64,000 nucleotides of DNA from Pinus tabuliformis (Eukaryota; Streptophyta; Pinopsida; Pinales; Pinaceae). Positions within the stretch are counted from its first letter, which is position 1, and the number at the start of each line of letters is the position of its first letter. The DNA lies in the NCBI GenBank assembly GCA_031772625.1, contig CM062813.1:692922420-692986419 (forward strand), read 5' to 3'. The position numbers were made by a program, and so were the translations under genes. This document shows, in pieces, positions 30,074 through 42,453 of this stretch. The notes under the pieces were generated by a model that saw only the letters and a list, made by a program, of their open reading frames with translations, ran no database searches and was not told the origin of the DNA.

Positions 30074-31692
30074 TTATGATTCCTTTATGTGTATGCATCT
30101 TATGGTTACATGCCCTTTTAAAATCAATTTTGTATGCATCTTTGAAGTGAAAAGATCCATATCATATTTCAACTTCCTGGTTTTCTGATTTTTACTTATG
30201 AGCTTTACTTCTACTACATTAACATTAGAGTCGGTTGATGAACAATAAAACTCAACCTCGGAGGGTTTGAGAAGTATTGTACTTGGGGCTTTATAAGCTT
30301 TAGGGTTGTCTTTTTTTATAAACTCAAAAACATCTCCCACTACCCTATCATTATCTTTTCTTGCAATCTAGAGAGAATGAGAATTGCTTCTACCCTTAAA
30401 ATAATACATTTAGTTCATTGAGGTTATCATATTTAGCTGGATCATATATTGAATTGCTTGGAGCGGTTCGATTATAAGCCTTATGTTTATTGATAACCCT
30501 AGAAATTTCACCACATGGGTGATTATCTTCTTCATTGATATCTTGGAAATCATACATTTTTGCTGCAAAATGAGTTCTTGCCTTCTCGTTTCATTGTTCT
30601 TATTGTAAAATATTCCTTATGGCCTTCCGTCGAGCCAAATTTCTAGTGAATCTACGACTGGGAGAGGGTGTAAAAATGGGTTATTTAGTTAAGGTCTACT
30701 TTATTGCCTTTGTTTTTCGTGGCTTCCTTAAGTGAGGGATGAAGCCCTCGACTTTTGAAGAGTCGAGGTCTTCATCAAAACACTTATTATCATTGTTTTC
30801 CCTAGGCTCCCCTAATCCTTATACTCTTGCCTCAGCAAACATGTTTACCCTCGAGAAATTACTCCAAGTATCCTTCTTGTTATGCAGTTATGCCTCCATA
30901 AGCACTTTTATTAACCTGTGATGATACAAATTGCACTTAGGGTTTCCAATATTATGTTTCACCTTCATGGACATTTTCCCCAAACTTCTCTAGAGGTAGT
31001 AATGAAATTTTAACAAACCATCTTACTCAAAATGTAATAATATTCTTAGATAGTATTGAAAAGTGAAGACGTACCTTCCTTCATGGGTTATAAATCTCAG
31101 TAAGATCACTAATAGTGCTAGCAATTCATCCTTCATCCATGCCCTCGGTACACCCTTATCCCAGCTCATGTTCTGATGTTCTTGTTTAAGAAATTGTTTA
31201 CAAATCTCTAGTCCAAGTGTTAGTGTCTTGCACCGTCTTTCTCCAGTTTTGTGAAGATTGGTGGCATCAACAATGGTCTTCTCTGCAATCTCCATTTCTA
31301 AATTACAAACCATGGAATCTATGAGAAAATTGGAGAGATTCATTGTCATTAAACCACCAAAACTTAGCAAAGAAATGATGCCACCCTACTTTCTTAAAGA
31401 AATTTTGGGTTGCATGACACTCTAGAATGGATTCTAGAGCCCATTTAGAGGTGGGCTTGTGATGATCCACAACCATCCTATTAACACAATCCACCAAATA
31501 AAGAGCTTTCCCCCTCAGCCAAAACCACACCACTCGGGAATGGTCGGGGATACCAATATATGGGGAGACATGACTATAAGAGTTGGGGCACAAGATCATT
31601 GGGCTCGTTTGGAACCCCTTGTGGTGATTCCAAACGAGTTTAATGATGGACTTTAGGATGACCTCTCTAGTTTTGTGGGTGATAATTGGCAA
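30074..31692 (-). pseudogene. Decayed retroelement-associated frame of unknown function
   Basis: The minus-strand translation reads SHVSPYIGIPDHSRVVWFWL, RGKALYLVDCVNRMVVDHHK, PTSKWALESILECHATQNFF and KKVGWHHFFAKFWWFND, then further eroded sequence to about 31023 and a Lys-rich frame at 30074-30340. I associate the RMVVD..PTS..ALLSILECHAT pattern with repeated hypothetical proteins of large plant genomes, often near Ty3 elements. Its function is unknown to me. Whether 30074-30340 belongs to the same unit is uncertain. Because it may be part of a retroelement I treat it as a fossil. Confidence 0.4.
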
Positions 31693-33440
31693 TAATGAAA
31701 TAGACAGGGTTACAATATATCATGAAAACAAGTATGTTAGTTGATAAAAACTAAGTAGGGGTCCTTCCTTGGTTAGAAAAATATCATAATAAAAACAAGT
31801 GCCCACTCCAAGTTATGCATGCTAATCGGCCAACATGGAAAAAGATTGGCTCTCAGTCATTTGACCAGGTGTGGCTTTGATGGATATATATATTATGAAT
31901 GTAAAATATAGAGTGTGGTATATAAGTGAAATGTGTGGGGAAAATAACATTAAGGTACAGAGTCTTAGTATATAAGCAAGGAGTGCAAGCTTAGGATAAA
32001 AAGGATAATTTAAGGTAAGAGGAAAAGTATCATCAAGTATTTGAAGGTTGTTCTTCTAATGATATCACTTGTTCTCAATAAACCAATCAAAATTTAAAAG
32101 TACTTTACCTCAAAATGTTATCTATTATACTTACAACACATATGCATGAAGATGATGAAAATGTTTGAGATGAGTCGAGAGATATGATGTGGTTGTCACC
32201 TTAATGTTGCAAGTGCCTTGAGTTGGAAGAAAAATTTCTTCATTTTTTCTTAAGAAACTTCTTAAAAACCTACACCTTCAATGTTTCATTACCTATTCTG
32301 TGTTTCTTGTATAGGTACAAGAATGTTGTAGAATTCCGAAATTTTACCCATTTCGATTCAGGAGTGTTGAAGGATGTTGCTTTGTCCTTTGGTTTCCCTA
32401 GTTATGTTTTTATTATTCTATACTCTGCTTCAAAATTAGTGAAAACATAGAAAATTAAAAGCCAAAGTTGATAAAATGCTTGTGGCTAGTTTTCCACCCA
32501 AGTAAATTTGTTACTAGAAGAATTGGATGATGGATGTGAAAAATAATTGTAGCGGGAACGATGAAACGGGGAGATGGATAGTCAAAACCACTATGTCTCA
32601 AGCTTTGTAATGAGGAAGAGACCTGACCTTTTGACATGGAATAATGATGGAACAGATAACCCCCTCTTTTTTAAACAAACTAGCTGGTTTGGTTGCCCTG
32701 TATCCTATCCCCTTTTTATTCACATTAAGAGTGCAGACTATTGATAGGATCACAAACCTAGTAGTATTCACCATAACCCCACCTGTGGCACAATTATGAT
32801 TGTGTGAAGGATTTTTTGAATTCAAACACAACATGAAATCATTTTATTACCATCCAATGGTGGTTGTTTTTAACTGGTGTGAGGCTACTCACCTTTAATG
32901 TTAATGAGAGAAAAGGTGCCTTTGGTACATCTTGCTAGCTACGAATAAATGTGCTTATGTCGAGTGTCCAACAAGATCTTATGAGCAACAACCATTGAGT
33001 AATCCCCATTGTTATCAGCGAGAATCCTTGTCATTGATTTATGCAAGCTCCTAAGTGCCACAAAATTATTTGACTTTGATCCTCCAGATAATGTGTTGAA
33101 GTCGATGGAGGCAAAGTTGTTAGAAGGAAAACCTTAAGTAATCTCACATCATCTGACACGAGAACAAGCAAATAATTTGAAGAATATTCAATGGGACAAA
33201 CAACTGAGTCTGCAAATTTATTGTGAGTTGACTAACCAACAAGTTGGTTTTCAAGCCAACCCAAGTCTAGTCACGCCAAGCATGTTGGTTTTCACAAACA
33301 GACATTTTTTTTCATTATTATTATTATTATTATTTCCTTTTATGTGTATTTATATTCTTCTTTTTTTCTCTTTTTTTTTTTAACTATTTATTATTATTAA
33401 TATCTCTTATGTAAAACCATTTGGAAACTGGAAGAAAACT
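31693..33440. other. AT-rich unassigned stretch
   Basis: No recognisable gene. It contains scattered AT-rich tracts and a long pyrimidine-rich run near 33300-33390. That run, read on the minus strand, is a purine tract just downstream of the Athila-like pol at 33440-36890 and might mark the end of that element. I could not find its LTR. Confidence 0.4.
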
Positions 33441-34500
33441 CGGGTAGAGCTTGGAGAGGGAGAAGGAGAGTCCTTGTTGACCACCTCCATCTCAGTATAT
33501 TGTAGAATATATTGAACAATTTTCTCCTTAGACATGGGCTTGTGATATAGTCTTAGCCTATGTCCATTCACCACAAAAGGGATCTACTCATCATCTATTG
33601 ATTTAGTCTTTACCAAGCAATTGTCAAATACTATATCAACCTTGTAGGCTCCCAACCAAAGTGTACTAAGCTTACCTTTAAAATTCTTGAATCTGGAGTC
33701 AAAAAGAAGGGCCCAGTCAACATGTTTCAAATACTTATTCCTGATAAATTTATTATGTCACCTAGCCCGCTGCTCCTGGACAAGAATTGTGCGTTGACTA
33801 GCGTATTGGTAGATTTCATCCAATTGATTGAGAGGTGCCACCCTTTGCTTTTTAGCTTCTGATAGATCTAAGCGCATTTGTACAATTGTCCTGAAATTTT
33901 TTACCTGAAATTCAATAGGAAGGAGAACCTATTTGTCATAAACTAACTTGCAAGGTGTAAGCCCTATAGTGGTTCGCCAAGCAATCCTATATGCCCATAG
34001 TGCCTCTAGAAGTTTGTTTGCTCAGTCTTTATGGTGCAATTGTACAATCTTAGTGAGGATAGATTCCAACACTTTGTTTATTGACTCGACCTATCCATTT
34101 TCATACGAACAATAAGTGGAGGACTTTCGATGCTTTATTTGGTACTGCTAAACAATGGACTGCACTACCTTCGATGTGAACTGAGATTGTTGATCTGTTG
34201 CAATTTCTCTAGGGACACCAAAATGGGTAAAAATGTCTTCAAAAAGACAATCAAAAATGGATTTTTCACTATCTTTATATAAAGATTTTGCTTCTATGCA
34301 TTTAGTGACATAACCCATGCAAACTAAAATGTGCCTCTTTTTCCACAATGTAGGAGATATTGGCCCTACAAAATTTAAATCCCACCTTTCAAAGGGTTCG
34401 ATGAGAACTTGAGGTTGTACGGGCATTTCATCTGCTTGGGTTGATTTTCCCATTCACTAGCAGTAGTCACAAGTATTCACATATTTCTTCACATTTCAAA
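33440..34500 (-). CDS. Athila-like element 2: integrase
   Basis: The translation contains ERWDLNFVGPISPTLWKKRH, CIEAKSLYKDSEKSIFDCLF, FTHFGVPREIATDQQSQFTSK, ENGQVESINKVLESILTKIV, LWAYRIAWRTTIGLTPCKLV and the C-terminal KPMSKEKIVQYILQY. These follow the core and C-terminal parts of Athila-type integrases. Fossil sequence. Confidence 0.7.
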
Positions 34501-35278
34501 ATAATTTAGGCCAATAGTACCATTGGTGGAGCACTTTGTAGATAGTTCTCTTATCGGCTAAATGGCCTCCACAAGTTCCATCATGGAAGGATTTCAAAAT
34601 GTGGAACATTTCATCTTCTCATACACACCTTCTGATAATTAAGTCTATCCACATATGAAAAATGTCCCCATCAATCCAAGAGTAAGTGGTGTTGAGTTTC
34701 ACAATTTGTTATTTTTCATGCGAAGAAAGGTGTTGAGGCGGCCTCCCTGTAGCTAAATAATTTTCTATGTCTGCAAACCAAGGAGTGTAAGTAAAGATAG
34801 TAAACGAATGTTTGTTAGGGAGACTATAGTCAACGAGACTATTTTTATTATCATTACGAATTTGAGAAAGAAAATATACAACTAAGTTCTCTTTTCTAGG
34901 ATATCCATGATGGTAATGTTGAATTCCTGCAATAACAATAACCATCTCATGATTCTACCATTACTAACAGATTCATTCATTATAAATTTAAAGGTCGAAT
35001 GGTCAGTGTGTATAAAAACTTCATAGCCTATAATACAGTGTCTAAATTTATTTATAGCATGAATAACAAATAGAAATTTCTTTCTCGGTAACTATGTAGT
35101 TAATTTATGATGGTGTTATGTTTTTACTAACAAAATAAATTGCATAGGATACCTCGTTCTCTTTTAGTCCTAAAACAACCCTAGAGTTGTATCTAAATCA
35201 TCTGTACAAATATGAAATGGAAGGGACCAATTTGATCCCCTCAGCACTAGCGCTATGGAAAAATTATCCTTCAAAATC

Positions 35279-36170
35279 TCAAAGGCAATTTGGCATTGTG
35301 AATCCCATAAGAAATATTCCACTTTTTGCTAATAATTTAAACATGGGTGCAACTATCCTTGTAAAATTTTCAACAAACCTTTTGTTATAGCCCGCATGGC
35401 CCAGGATGCTTCTTACTTCATTTTGTGAATGTGGTACTGGAAGATCTATAATGACTTTAATTTTGGAAGGGTCCACTTTAATACCTACATGAGAAACATG
35501 ATGCCCAAGGACAATCCCTTATGTTAATAACATTTAACGTTTAATGTTACTTAAGGCAAGATGAGCTTCTTTGAAGCGGATTAATACTTTTTCAAGATTG
35601 TCTAATGCTTCCTTGAAAGTGTTACCATAAAACTGAAAAGTCATCCATGTATATTTTAATACATTCGTGAATCAGGTTAGAAAAAATTCCTATGACTGCA
35701 TGTTAAAGGGTTGTCGAGGCATCACACATCCCAAATAGTATAACCCTTTATGCAAATGTCCCCCATGAACATGTAAAGGTATTTTTGTCCTGGTCTTCAA
35801 GTGCAATTTGAATTTGGTTGTATCCACTAAATCCATATAAGAAAGAGAAATATTGTTTGCCTACCAAAGTGTCTAGTACCTAATCAATATAGGGAAGTGG
35901 GAAATAGTCTTTTAAGATAGTCCTATTCAATTCTTGGTCGTCAATGCAAATTATCCATTTAACACTTTTCTTATGTATGACCACAATTGGAAAAACCCAC
36001 CTGTTGTCTGAGATAGGGTGTATGAAGTTTGTGTCTAGCAGTTTTCGTAGTTCCTCTTTCACGATGTCCTTTAAGGTAGGATTTATGTGGTGTTGGGGTT
36101 GTCTAACTGGCTTAGCATTCTCTTGAATATATATATGGTGTAGGAAATTATTAGGGGATAATTTATACAT
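35279..36170 (-). CDS. Athila-like element 2: reverse transcriptase
   Basis: The translation contains QHHINPTLKDIVKEELRKLL, DTNFIHPISDNRWVFPIVVI, LNRTILKDYFPLPYID and, at the other end, DPSKIKVIIDLPVPHSQNEV and RSILGHAGYNKRFVENFTRI. They match the beginning and end of a Ty3 reverse transcriptase of the Athila type. Fossil sequence. Confidence 0.7.
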
Positions 36171-36460
36171 GTCATGGTATTCCTAAGAAAATAAACCATA
36201 TTGTTTATGTAGTACTCAAATTAACTATTCTTGTTGGGTCTGATCAAGATTAGAGTTGATATTAAAAAGAAATATAGGGCTTATATTGACAGGAACATTG
36301 TAAGGATCTAGTTTTTCACTAATGGTTAATAAAGTTAGGTTAAATATCTTGTTGGTCCACAATTTTCCCAAAAATACATACTAAAAATATGATCAGAGGG
36401 AGGAAATAATTTAGACTATTGAGTACAATCTGATGTGGAAAGAAATTGGTCTGTCAAGTT

Positions 36461-36890
36461 TTATTCTACGGGTTCTCTCAATTCTTTGGATTGTTCAATA
36501 TTTAAGAGAGGAAGTATAGGGTCCTCTTCTTCATAAGGATCTATTACCCAAGGGGATTCTTCTATCATAGGCTTAGTTGGTGGGTAGAGGATCAATTTCT
36601 TCATGGTCATCCCATTAGATATAGTCATTTTTGTGGGCCTACAACCAATAAAGGCATCAACTATGGCTAACCATGGTCTCCCAAGGATCAATGGGTGACC
36701 GTCCATGGTTTTCTTGGGTTGGATTACCCAAAAATCCATAGGATATTCCCATGAATCCAAGGTTACTATAATATTTGTTGAACCCCAGAATTGCTTCTTT
36801 TTTACAACTCTTTTTCACTCCATTCCTCCCTTTTTGAACTTCATAACTATAATTTGGGTATCAGTTTACAAGGTCGATAGAATAGCAGGT
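36461..36890 (-). CDS. Athila-like element 2: protease C-terminal half
   Basis: The translation reads VTLDSWEYPMDFWVIQPK and GHPLILGRPWLAIVDAFIGC, the LILGRPWLAT block that follows the active site in Athila-type proteases. The plus-strand element at 40551-40994 shows the same blocks. Fossil sequence. Confidence 0.7.
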
Positions 36891-36988
36891 ACATAATCAT
36901 ATTCTATTTCATAACTATCATTTTTCTTTATTATTTAACTTAATATCTACCTGAGTTACTGAATTACAATGATTCTATAGCTAATTTA

Positions 36989-38154
36989 TGTTTCTACAGC
37001 TAAGTCCAAGGTTCGATAGGTTGCGGAGCTTCAACCGAGAAACATGGCATATGGGTACTTGGAAATTAGTTGGGACAATGATTTGTTCCTATTTGTAGAA
37101 GTTAGATCGACAAATAAGGCACTCTAACAGCTCGGTCAAAGGATAACTCAACCATCGTACAAGGTGAATCAAGCGAGCGAGATGCAGATTTTGCGTCTCA
37201 TGATTTGTTGCGTTGATAGAAAATCATGAGCAGATATCATTATCTTTTACAGTTAATTATAGATAATTTCGATTAGCATAGGCATAATGCTCTGAAATAT
37301 TTATTACGTAAGGGTTTTATAAGTATGCCTCTCGACATAGCTGAGACAGACTTAAATTTTTTTTGTAAAAACTTTGTTTTGCACAAACTCTGTTTTGTTC
37401 CATTTTCTTATTGTGTGATATCAATGTGTGTTTGATCATCTAGCAAAAGTGTTATCATGCTACCTGCTTCTCATAGGAGGGCCCCCTCGAGATAGTAAGG
37501 TTTTCCTTTTGTTTACTGTTATCAATTCATTTTATGTTTCCTGTAAATTTCTATCAGTTCATTTAATGATCTAAGTTTTGATTGCTAGATAGAGGTTTAA
37601 GATTGTTTTGCAGTCAGTTTATATAATCATTTTATTGGTTAAGAGAATCGGGATTTCTAGTGCAAATGGACAGAGTATGAGTCAACATAGATTAGAAGCA
37701 CAACTTTACATTGTAGTGATATAGATAGTATTTTCAATTGCAGAGCTAATCTTTATTTTTGTTAAAGCAGATTCATTTATAGTGTGATTTTATTGTAGGT
37801 GTAAATTTGTTTATAAGCAAGAATGATTCCATTTGAATGCAAATGTGATTTTCATTTAAGTGTTATTTTATTTATAGGCACGTGATTTCATTTTAAAGCA
37901 AGTGTGTGAGTGATCTTATTTCAAGCAAAGTGTGAGTGTGATTCTATGTTAAGTAAGAGAAATAAAATTGGTTCCATTTTTATGAGCAATTTATTTATTT
38001 ACATAGCTGTAGAGAAACATGTGCATTTCGATATATCAAATTAAATTAGGAATTTCATGAATCAAAAAGACTCCTAGCACATACATTTCATCAATTTACT
38101 AGCACTGGTTGATAATTCATGTAAGTAATTTAACATCAACTAAATTACTAAACA
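36989..38154 (+). repeat. Probable 5-prime LTR of Athila-like element 3
   Basis: The inner edge is well placed at 38154 (ACTAAACA, then the primer site). The outer edge at 36989 is proposed only because TGTTT there would pair with the terminal AAACA and because eroded coding sequence of element 2 ends just before it. The 3-prime LTR lies outside the window, so no pair confirms this. Confidence 0.35.
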
Positions 38155-38157
38155 TTT

Positions 38158-38175
38158 TGGCGTCGTTGTCGGGGA
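38158..38175 (+). promoter_or_regulatory. tRNA-Asp-type primer site of Athila-like element 3
   Basis: TGGCGTCGTTGTCGGGGA differs at two positions from TGGCGCCGTTGCCGGGGA, the site known to match tRNA-Asp in Athila-like elements. It starts four bases after the LTR end. Confidence 0.8.
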
Positions 38176-38176
38176 A

Positions 38177-39628
38177 GTGCACATAGGAGTCTTTTTCTTT
38201 TTCTTTTCATTAAAAAATAATAAAAATGATATGCATAGGAAAAGAGATTCTAGAGATAGATTTGTAGGTAGAGGTAGGAGTTTGATTCCAACATCATCAC
38301 TCACCCCACCACGACCTCGTAGTACCACACCATCCACCCAAAATCACATTCCATCAATTGCAGGCAAACATAGACTTCCTGGGGTACTTAGACCTGAAAT
38401 CCAACCTAAATATTCACCAACTTCTTCAATTGAAGCTATGATAGAAGAAGAAGATCCTACATCCCCAACTGAAGGGGTATTTTTTCTATCTTCAACTGGA
38501 GAACAAATTCTAGGACAAGAGCTAGAAATCCCTAGTGAAGAGGAAGAAGAAGAAACATATTTTAACATTCCATTGATAGAATAACCAGAAGAGCTAGAGG
38601 AGGAACCAGAAAATGCAATTGTAGAACCTTACATTAGTTCTGAAGACTCTACAATGGCGGGAGAAGGATAAGGGGAAGTACATAATGTAAATGGTGAACA
38701 ACCTAGGATTGGAAGTGGAACAGGAGGAAATAGAGGAGGTGGAAGAGGTGGAGGAAGAGGAAGAGGACGTGGTAGAGGAGGTCCAAAACCTTTTGGATTT
38801 CCCATCCTCGATGAAGATACCATAGCCACAATGAAAAATATCTCACCCTCCATCCTTCCTAATTTTCATGGATTAAGAAATGAGGATGCTGAAACATTTC
38901 TCTTTGCGTTTGAAGTTTTGTGTAGATATTATGACTACTTGTTTGATACTCAAAAGTTGAAATTATTTCCAGCCACTCTTAAGGATGAAGCATTAAAATG
39001 GTTTATGGGCTTAGGAGTACACTCTATAAGAACATGGGAAGAAATGAAAACTACATTCTTAGAAAAATATAAGGATTATTGTATGCCTCATAATCTAAAA
39101 GATGAAGTCTTTAAAATGATGCAAAAAGAAGATGAAAATCTTGAAGATTTCATTGAAATAATTTCTTATAATGTAAAAAGGGCTAAAATGCATAATCTAG
39201 ATGAAGAAACTTTGAGTGTTCTCTTACTAAAATCTATGATAGATGAGTGGATAGACCTTCTCAATTTGATGGGTAGAGGAGATATTTCTCAGTTGTCATT
39301 TGGAGATATTTGTGAGTTATGAATACACATTTCAAGAGGAAAGGCAAGAACTAGGAAAAATCCAAGAGATCTTGTTATGTCTAGGATTAATAAATCTGCA
39401 GTTGGGACAGTAAGTAGGGTTGAAATAAGCAATTTGCTTGACAACTTTAAAATTGATATTTTGGGGAGTCTTAGTGAACAAATAGATACCCTTAAAGTAC
39501 AAAACAAGCAAAAAGCTACAAATGTTGCATTGTCTATCTTTTGTCCAAAATGTAGAAAGAAACATGCCTTGAGAGAATGCCCTATTGACCTAAAGTGTAG
39601 AAACTTGTGTCATATGTGCATAAAATAA
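38177..39628 (+). CDS. Athila-like element 3: gag
   Basis: An acidic, then Gly/Arg-rich N-terminal extension (38177-38800, with repeated RGGGRG units) precedes the gag domain at 38831-39322. The domain has ILPNFHGLRNEDAETFLFAF, EVLCRYYDYLFDTQKLKLF, LKWFMGLGVHSIRTWEEMK and FLEKYKDYC. A Cys/His-rich segment (CPKCRKKHALRECP, CRNLCHMC) lies at 39541-39628. The order equals that of element 1 on the other strand. It is part of a broken fossil. Confidence 0.75.
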
Positions 39629-39686
39629 TGATACAAAGGAATGCCCTTCAATACCAGGTCTTAAAGTTGTCTATCAAGAGGAATTA

Positions 39687-40064
39687 ATGCCAAATCAAGT
39701 AGAACCTCTTTGTTTTATTGCCAAGAGACCATGGAAAAATCCACAATCGAGTATGACCCAAGGTTTCAACACTCAAACATATGCACAACCATCACAAAGC
39801 AATTGGACTGCACCCATGCCTTGGAAACCTTGGCCTCAACCTTGGGCACAAGGATGGAAAAATCCTTATGGAAAATACCCTCAATATCCTCAATATCCTC
39901 AACCTTACCCTGTTTTTCCACCACAATATTTTCCTCAACCTGTTCAACCCTCTCAACCACAAAATCCAAACCCACAACTTTCACTACCATTTCCACAAAA
40001 ACCAAATCAACTACCTACTCAGCCACTTCTGAATCCAAACAATAAAAAGTCACAGCCTGTTTAA
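39687..40064 (+). other. Pro/Gln/Asn-rich spacer of Athila-like element 3
   Basis: Low-complexity frame with repeated YPQYPQ, WKPWPQPWAQGW, NPNPQ and PTQP motifs. It is placed between gag and protease exactly as at 358-648 in element 1. Confidence 0.6.
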
Positions 40065-40550
40065 ACCATGGAAGGATAGAATTTCCAAACTTACATGATA
40101 ACTCCGTTAGATCTAAACAATGTCCAACTTAGATCTAGTAGAGTATTGGAAAAGAAATCACCATCTGTTGTTATCCAGGAGTCTGAAAATATGACATCTT
40201 TGAGAAAGAAACATCTTCTCATCGAAAAAAAAAAAAAAAAAACCCACCGCTGTACATTCTGATGATATTCCAATAAACTCAACTCCCATTATAGAACAAC
40301 CTTCAGTTTCTGTTCAAAACCCACCTTTTCTTGAAAGATTGAAAATTAACAAAGGGGTAGAAAAATAGATTGTGTTGCCTGATTATGATATGATAGATGA
40401 ACTGAAGAATGTTTTTATAAAAAATCCTTTGTTACAAGCTATCAAAGAAATACCAAAATTTGCAAACACAATCAGGGAGTTATTAAAAAACTAGGAAGAA
40501 AAAGGAAAGAAGTTAAAAGAATCGAGTTAGTTGGAAAAATTGCAGATATC

Positions 40551-40994
40551 ATGATGGGAAAGACAACAGTTCAAAAATATCTAGATCCAGGAAGTCCCAT
40601 TATGAAAATACACATCAATGGTGTTGAGATTCCAAACACATTGATTGATTTAGGAGCATCTATCAACATCATGAGTAAACAAACTATGGATCAATTGAAA
40701 CTTCCTAATCTTCAATATACACCTACACTATTGCAATTAACAGATAGATCTGTTATCAAACCTCATGGGGTGTTAGAAGATTTATTTGTATCCTTAGATT
40801 CTTGGGAATATCTTGTTGACTTTATGATCTTAACACCCAAGAATAATTTAGGAGGACACCCATTGATTCTGGGAAGACAATGGTTAGCTACAGCTGATGA
40901 TTTTATAAGTTGTAGATTGGGTGATATGTTTATCTCTTATGGAAGTTTGAAAAAGAAATTCACATTATATCCTCCCGCAAAAACATTGATATAA
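40551..40994 (+). CDS. Athila-like element 3: protease
   Basis: The 147-codon frame contains IHINGVEIPNTLIDLGASIN with the DLGAS active-site loop (residues about 33-37), then IMSKQTMDQLKL, SVIKPHGVLEDLFVSLDSWE and GHPLILGRQWLATADDFISC. This is the complete landmark set of an Athila-type aspartic protease. It lies between the spacer and reverse transcriptase of the same broken element. Confidence 0.8.
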   Translation: MMGKTTVQKYLDPGSPIMKIHINGVEIPNTLIDLGASINIMSKQTMDQLKLPNLQYTPTLLQLTDRSVIKPHGVLEDLFVSLDSWEYLVDFMILTPKNNLGGHPLILGRQWLATADDFISCRLGDMFISYGSLKKKFTLYPPAKTLI

Positions 40995-41198
40995 GTAGAA
41001 AGTGAAGCATGGATAGATGATAATAATGAAAACTTTCACATACGACCAATTCTTTCCACTTCACAAATAGATGAAGAAGATCAAATTTTGAATTTAATAG
41101 AAAACAATGAATCTTCCTCCTATTGTGAACAAAATCACAGTTTTAAAGAACAATGTACTATTGAATATTTATCATCTCATTAAACGCCTTTACATTCT

Positions 41199-42275
41199 AT
41201 GGAGAAATTTGGAAATTCTTTAAAAGAAAATTTTCCATGGAAAACTTTGAATATTAATGATAATCTAGAAGAATCTCAAAAGAAAGAATTAATAAAGATG
41301 TTGCAAGAACATTCCTCTGGTTATGCATGGGAATACACGGATATGAAAGGAATTGATCCTAACATTTGTATGCATCATATCTATATTGAAGAAAATTCCA
41401 GACCAATCTAACAACCACAAAGAAGAATGAATCCAAATTTAAGGGAAATTGTTAAAGAGGAATTACAAAAATTGTTAAATGTGAACTTCATTTATCCAAT
41501 ATCAGACAGCCAGTGGGTTTCACCATTGGTAATTGTTTCGAAGAAAAATGGAAAATGGAGAGTATGCATTGATTATAGGGAATTGAATAAAGCTACTTTA
41601 AAAGATAATTTTCCACTTCCTTTTATAGATCAAGTTCTTGACACATTGGCAGGGAAAAAGTACTTTTCATTCTTGAATGGTTTTAGTAGATATAACCAGA
41701 TCCAAGTAGCTCTAGAAGATCAAGATAAAACAACCTTTACCTATCCATGGGGAGCCTATGCATATAGAGTACTTCCTTTTGGGTTATGTAATTCACTTGC
41801 AACATTCCAAGTAGAAGTTATAGGTATTTTCTCTCATCTAATTCATGATTGTGTGGAAGTTTACATGGATTATTTTACTGTCTATGGAAATTCTTTTGAA
41901 GAAGCTCTTAAAAATTTGGAAAAAAATCTCATTAGGTGTAAAGAAGCAAATCTCTCATTAAGCCATGAAAAATGTTTTATGATGTTTACTGAGGGAATTG
42001 TTTTAGGCCACCATATTTCAGGATATAGAATTAAACTAGATGCATCTAAGTTAGAAGTCATTTCCAAGTTATGAGTTCGTACATGTCAAAGGGATGTTAG
42101 AAGTTTTCTTGGTTTTACTAGATATTAAAGAAGATTTATAGAACAATTTACAAAGATTTCCTCTCCACTTTTCAAATAGCTTACAAAAGATTGTGAATTC
42201 ATTTGGGATTCTAACTACCAAAGGCTTTTGAAACTTTGAAAGAAAAGATTTCTGAGGCACCCATTTTAAGAGGAC
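41199..42275 (+). CDS. Athila-like element 3: reverse transcriptase
   Basis: Frames 41199-41411 and 41427-42074 give YAWEYTDMKGIDPNICMHHI, then NPNLREIVKEELQKLLNVNF, GKWRVCIDYRELNKATLKDN, FPLPFIDQVLDTLAGKKYF, LPFGLCNSLATFQ, the catalytic-box region VYMDYFTVYGNSFEEAL and ASKLEVISKL. Eroded RSFLGFTRY-type sequence continues to the copia insertion point. It belongs to a broken element. Confidence 0.8.
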
Positions 42276-42453
42276 TGTCAGGCCAGGCAGTAACTCCATA
42301 AGGCAAAAATGATTCGTGTGTTCTATTCCATCAGGTAGGTCTTCATTATACACATGAGGGAGAGATTGTTCAGTTCATCTCCCGATGTCTGTTCATATTT
42401 CTTATTAATCTATTTACATAAATTCACCCAATCACAAGGATTAGGTGTCAGCA
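42276..42453 (-). repeat. 3-prime LTR of copia element 2
   Basis: Plus strand begins TGTCAGGCCAGGCAG and ends GGTGTCAGCA. The 178 bp match 46539-46716. Confidence 0.9.

Larger units (their letters stand above)
33440..36890 (-). mobile_element. Athila-like Ty3 element 2, pol region only
   Basis: Minus-strand translation gives protease (36461-36890), reverse transcriptase (35279-36170), RNase H (about 34700-35070) and integrase (33440-34500) in Ty3 order. It is a heavily eroded, broken element with many breaks. Its right end meets the likely LTR of the plus-strand Athila-like element, so that element may have inserted into it. Confidence 0.75.

Noticed and set aside
31023-31692. Transposase or host enzyme gene
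   Set aside because: No catalytic motif of any transposase or enzyme family was seen. It is left as an unknown retroelement-associated frame.
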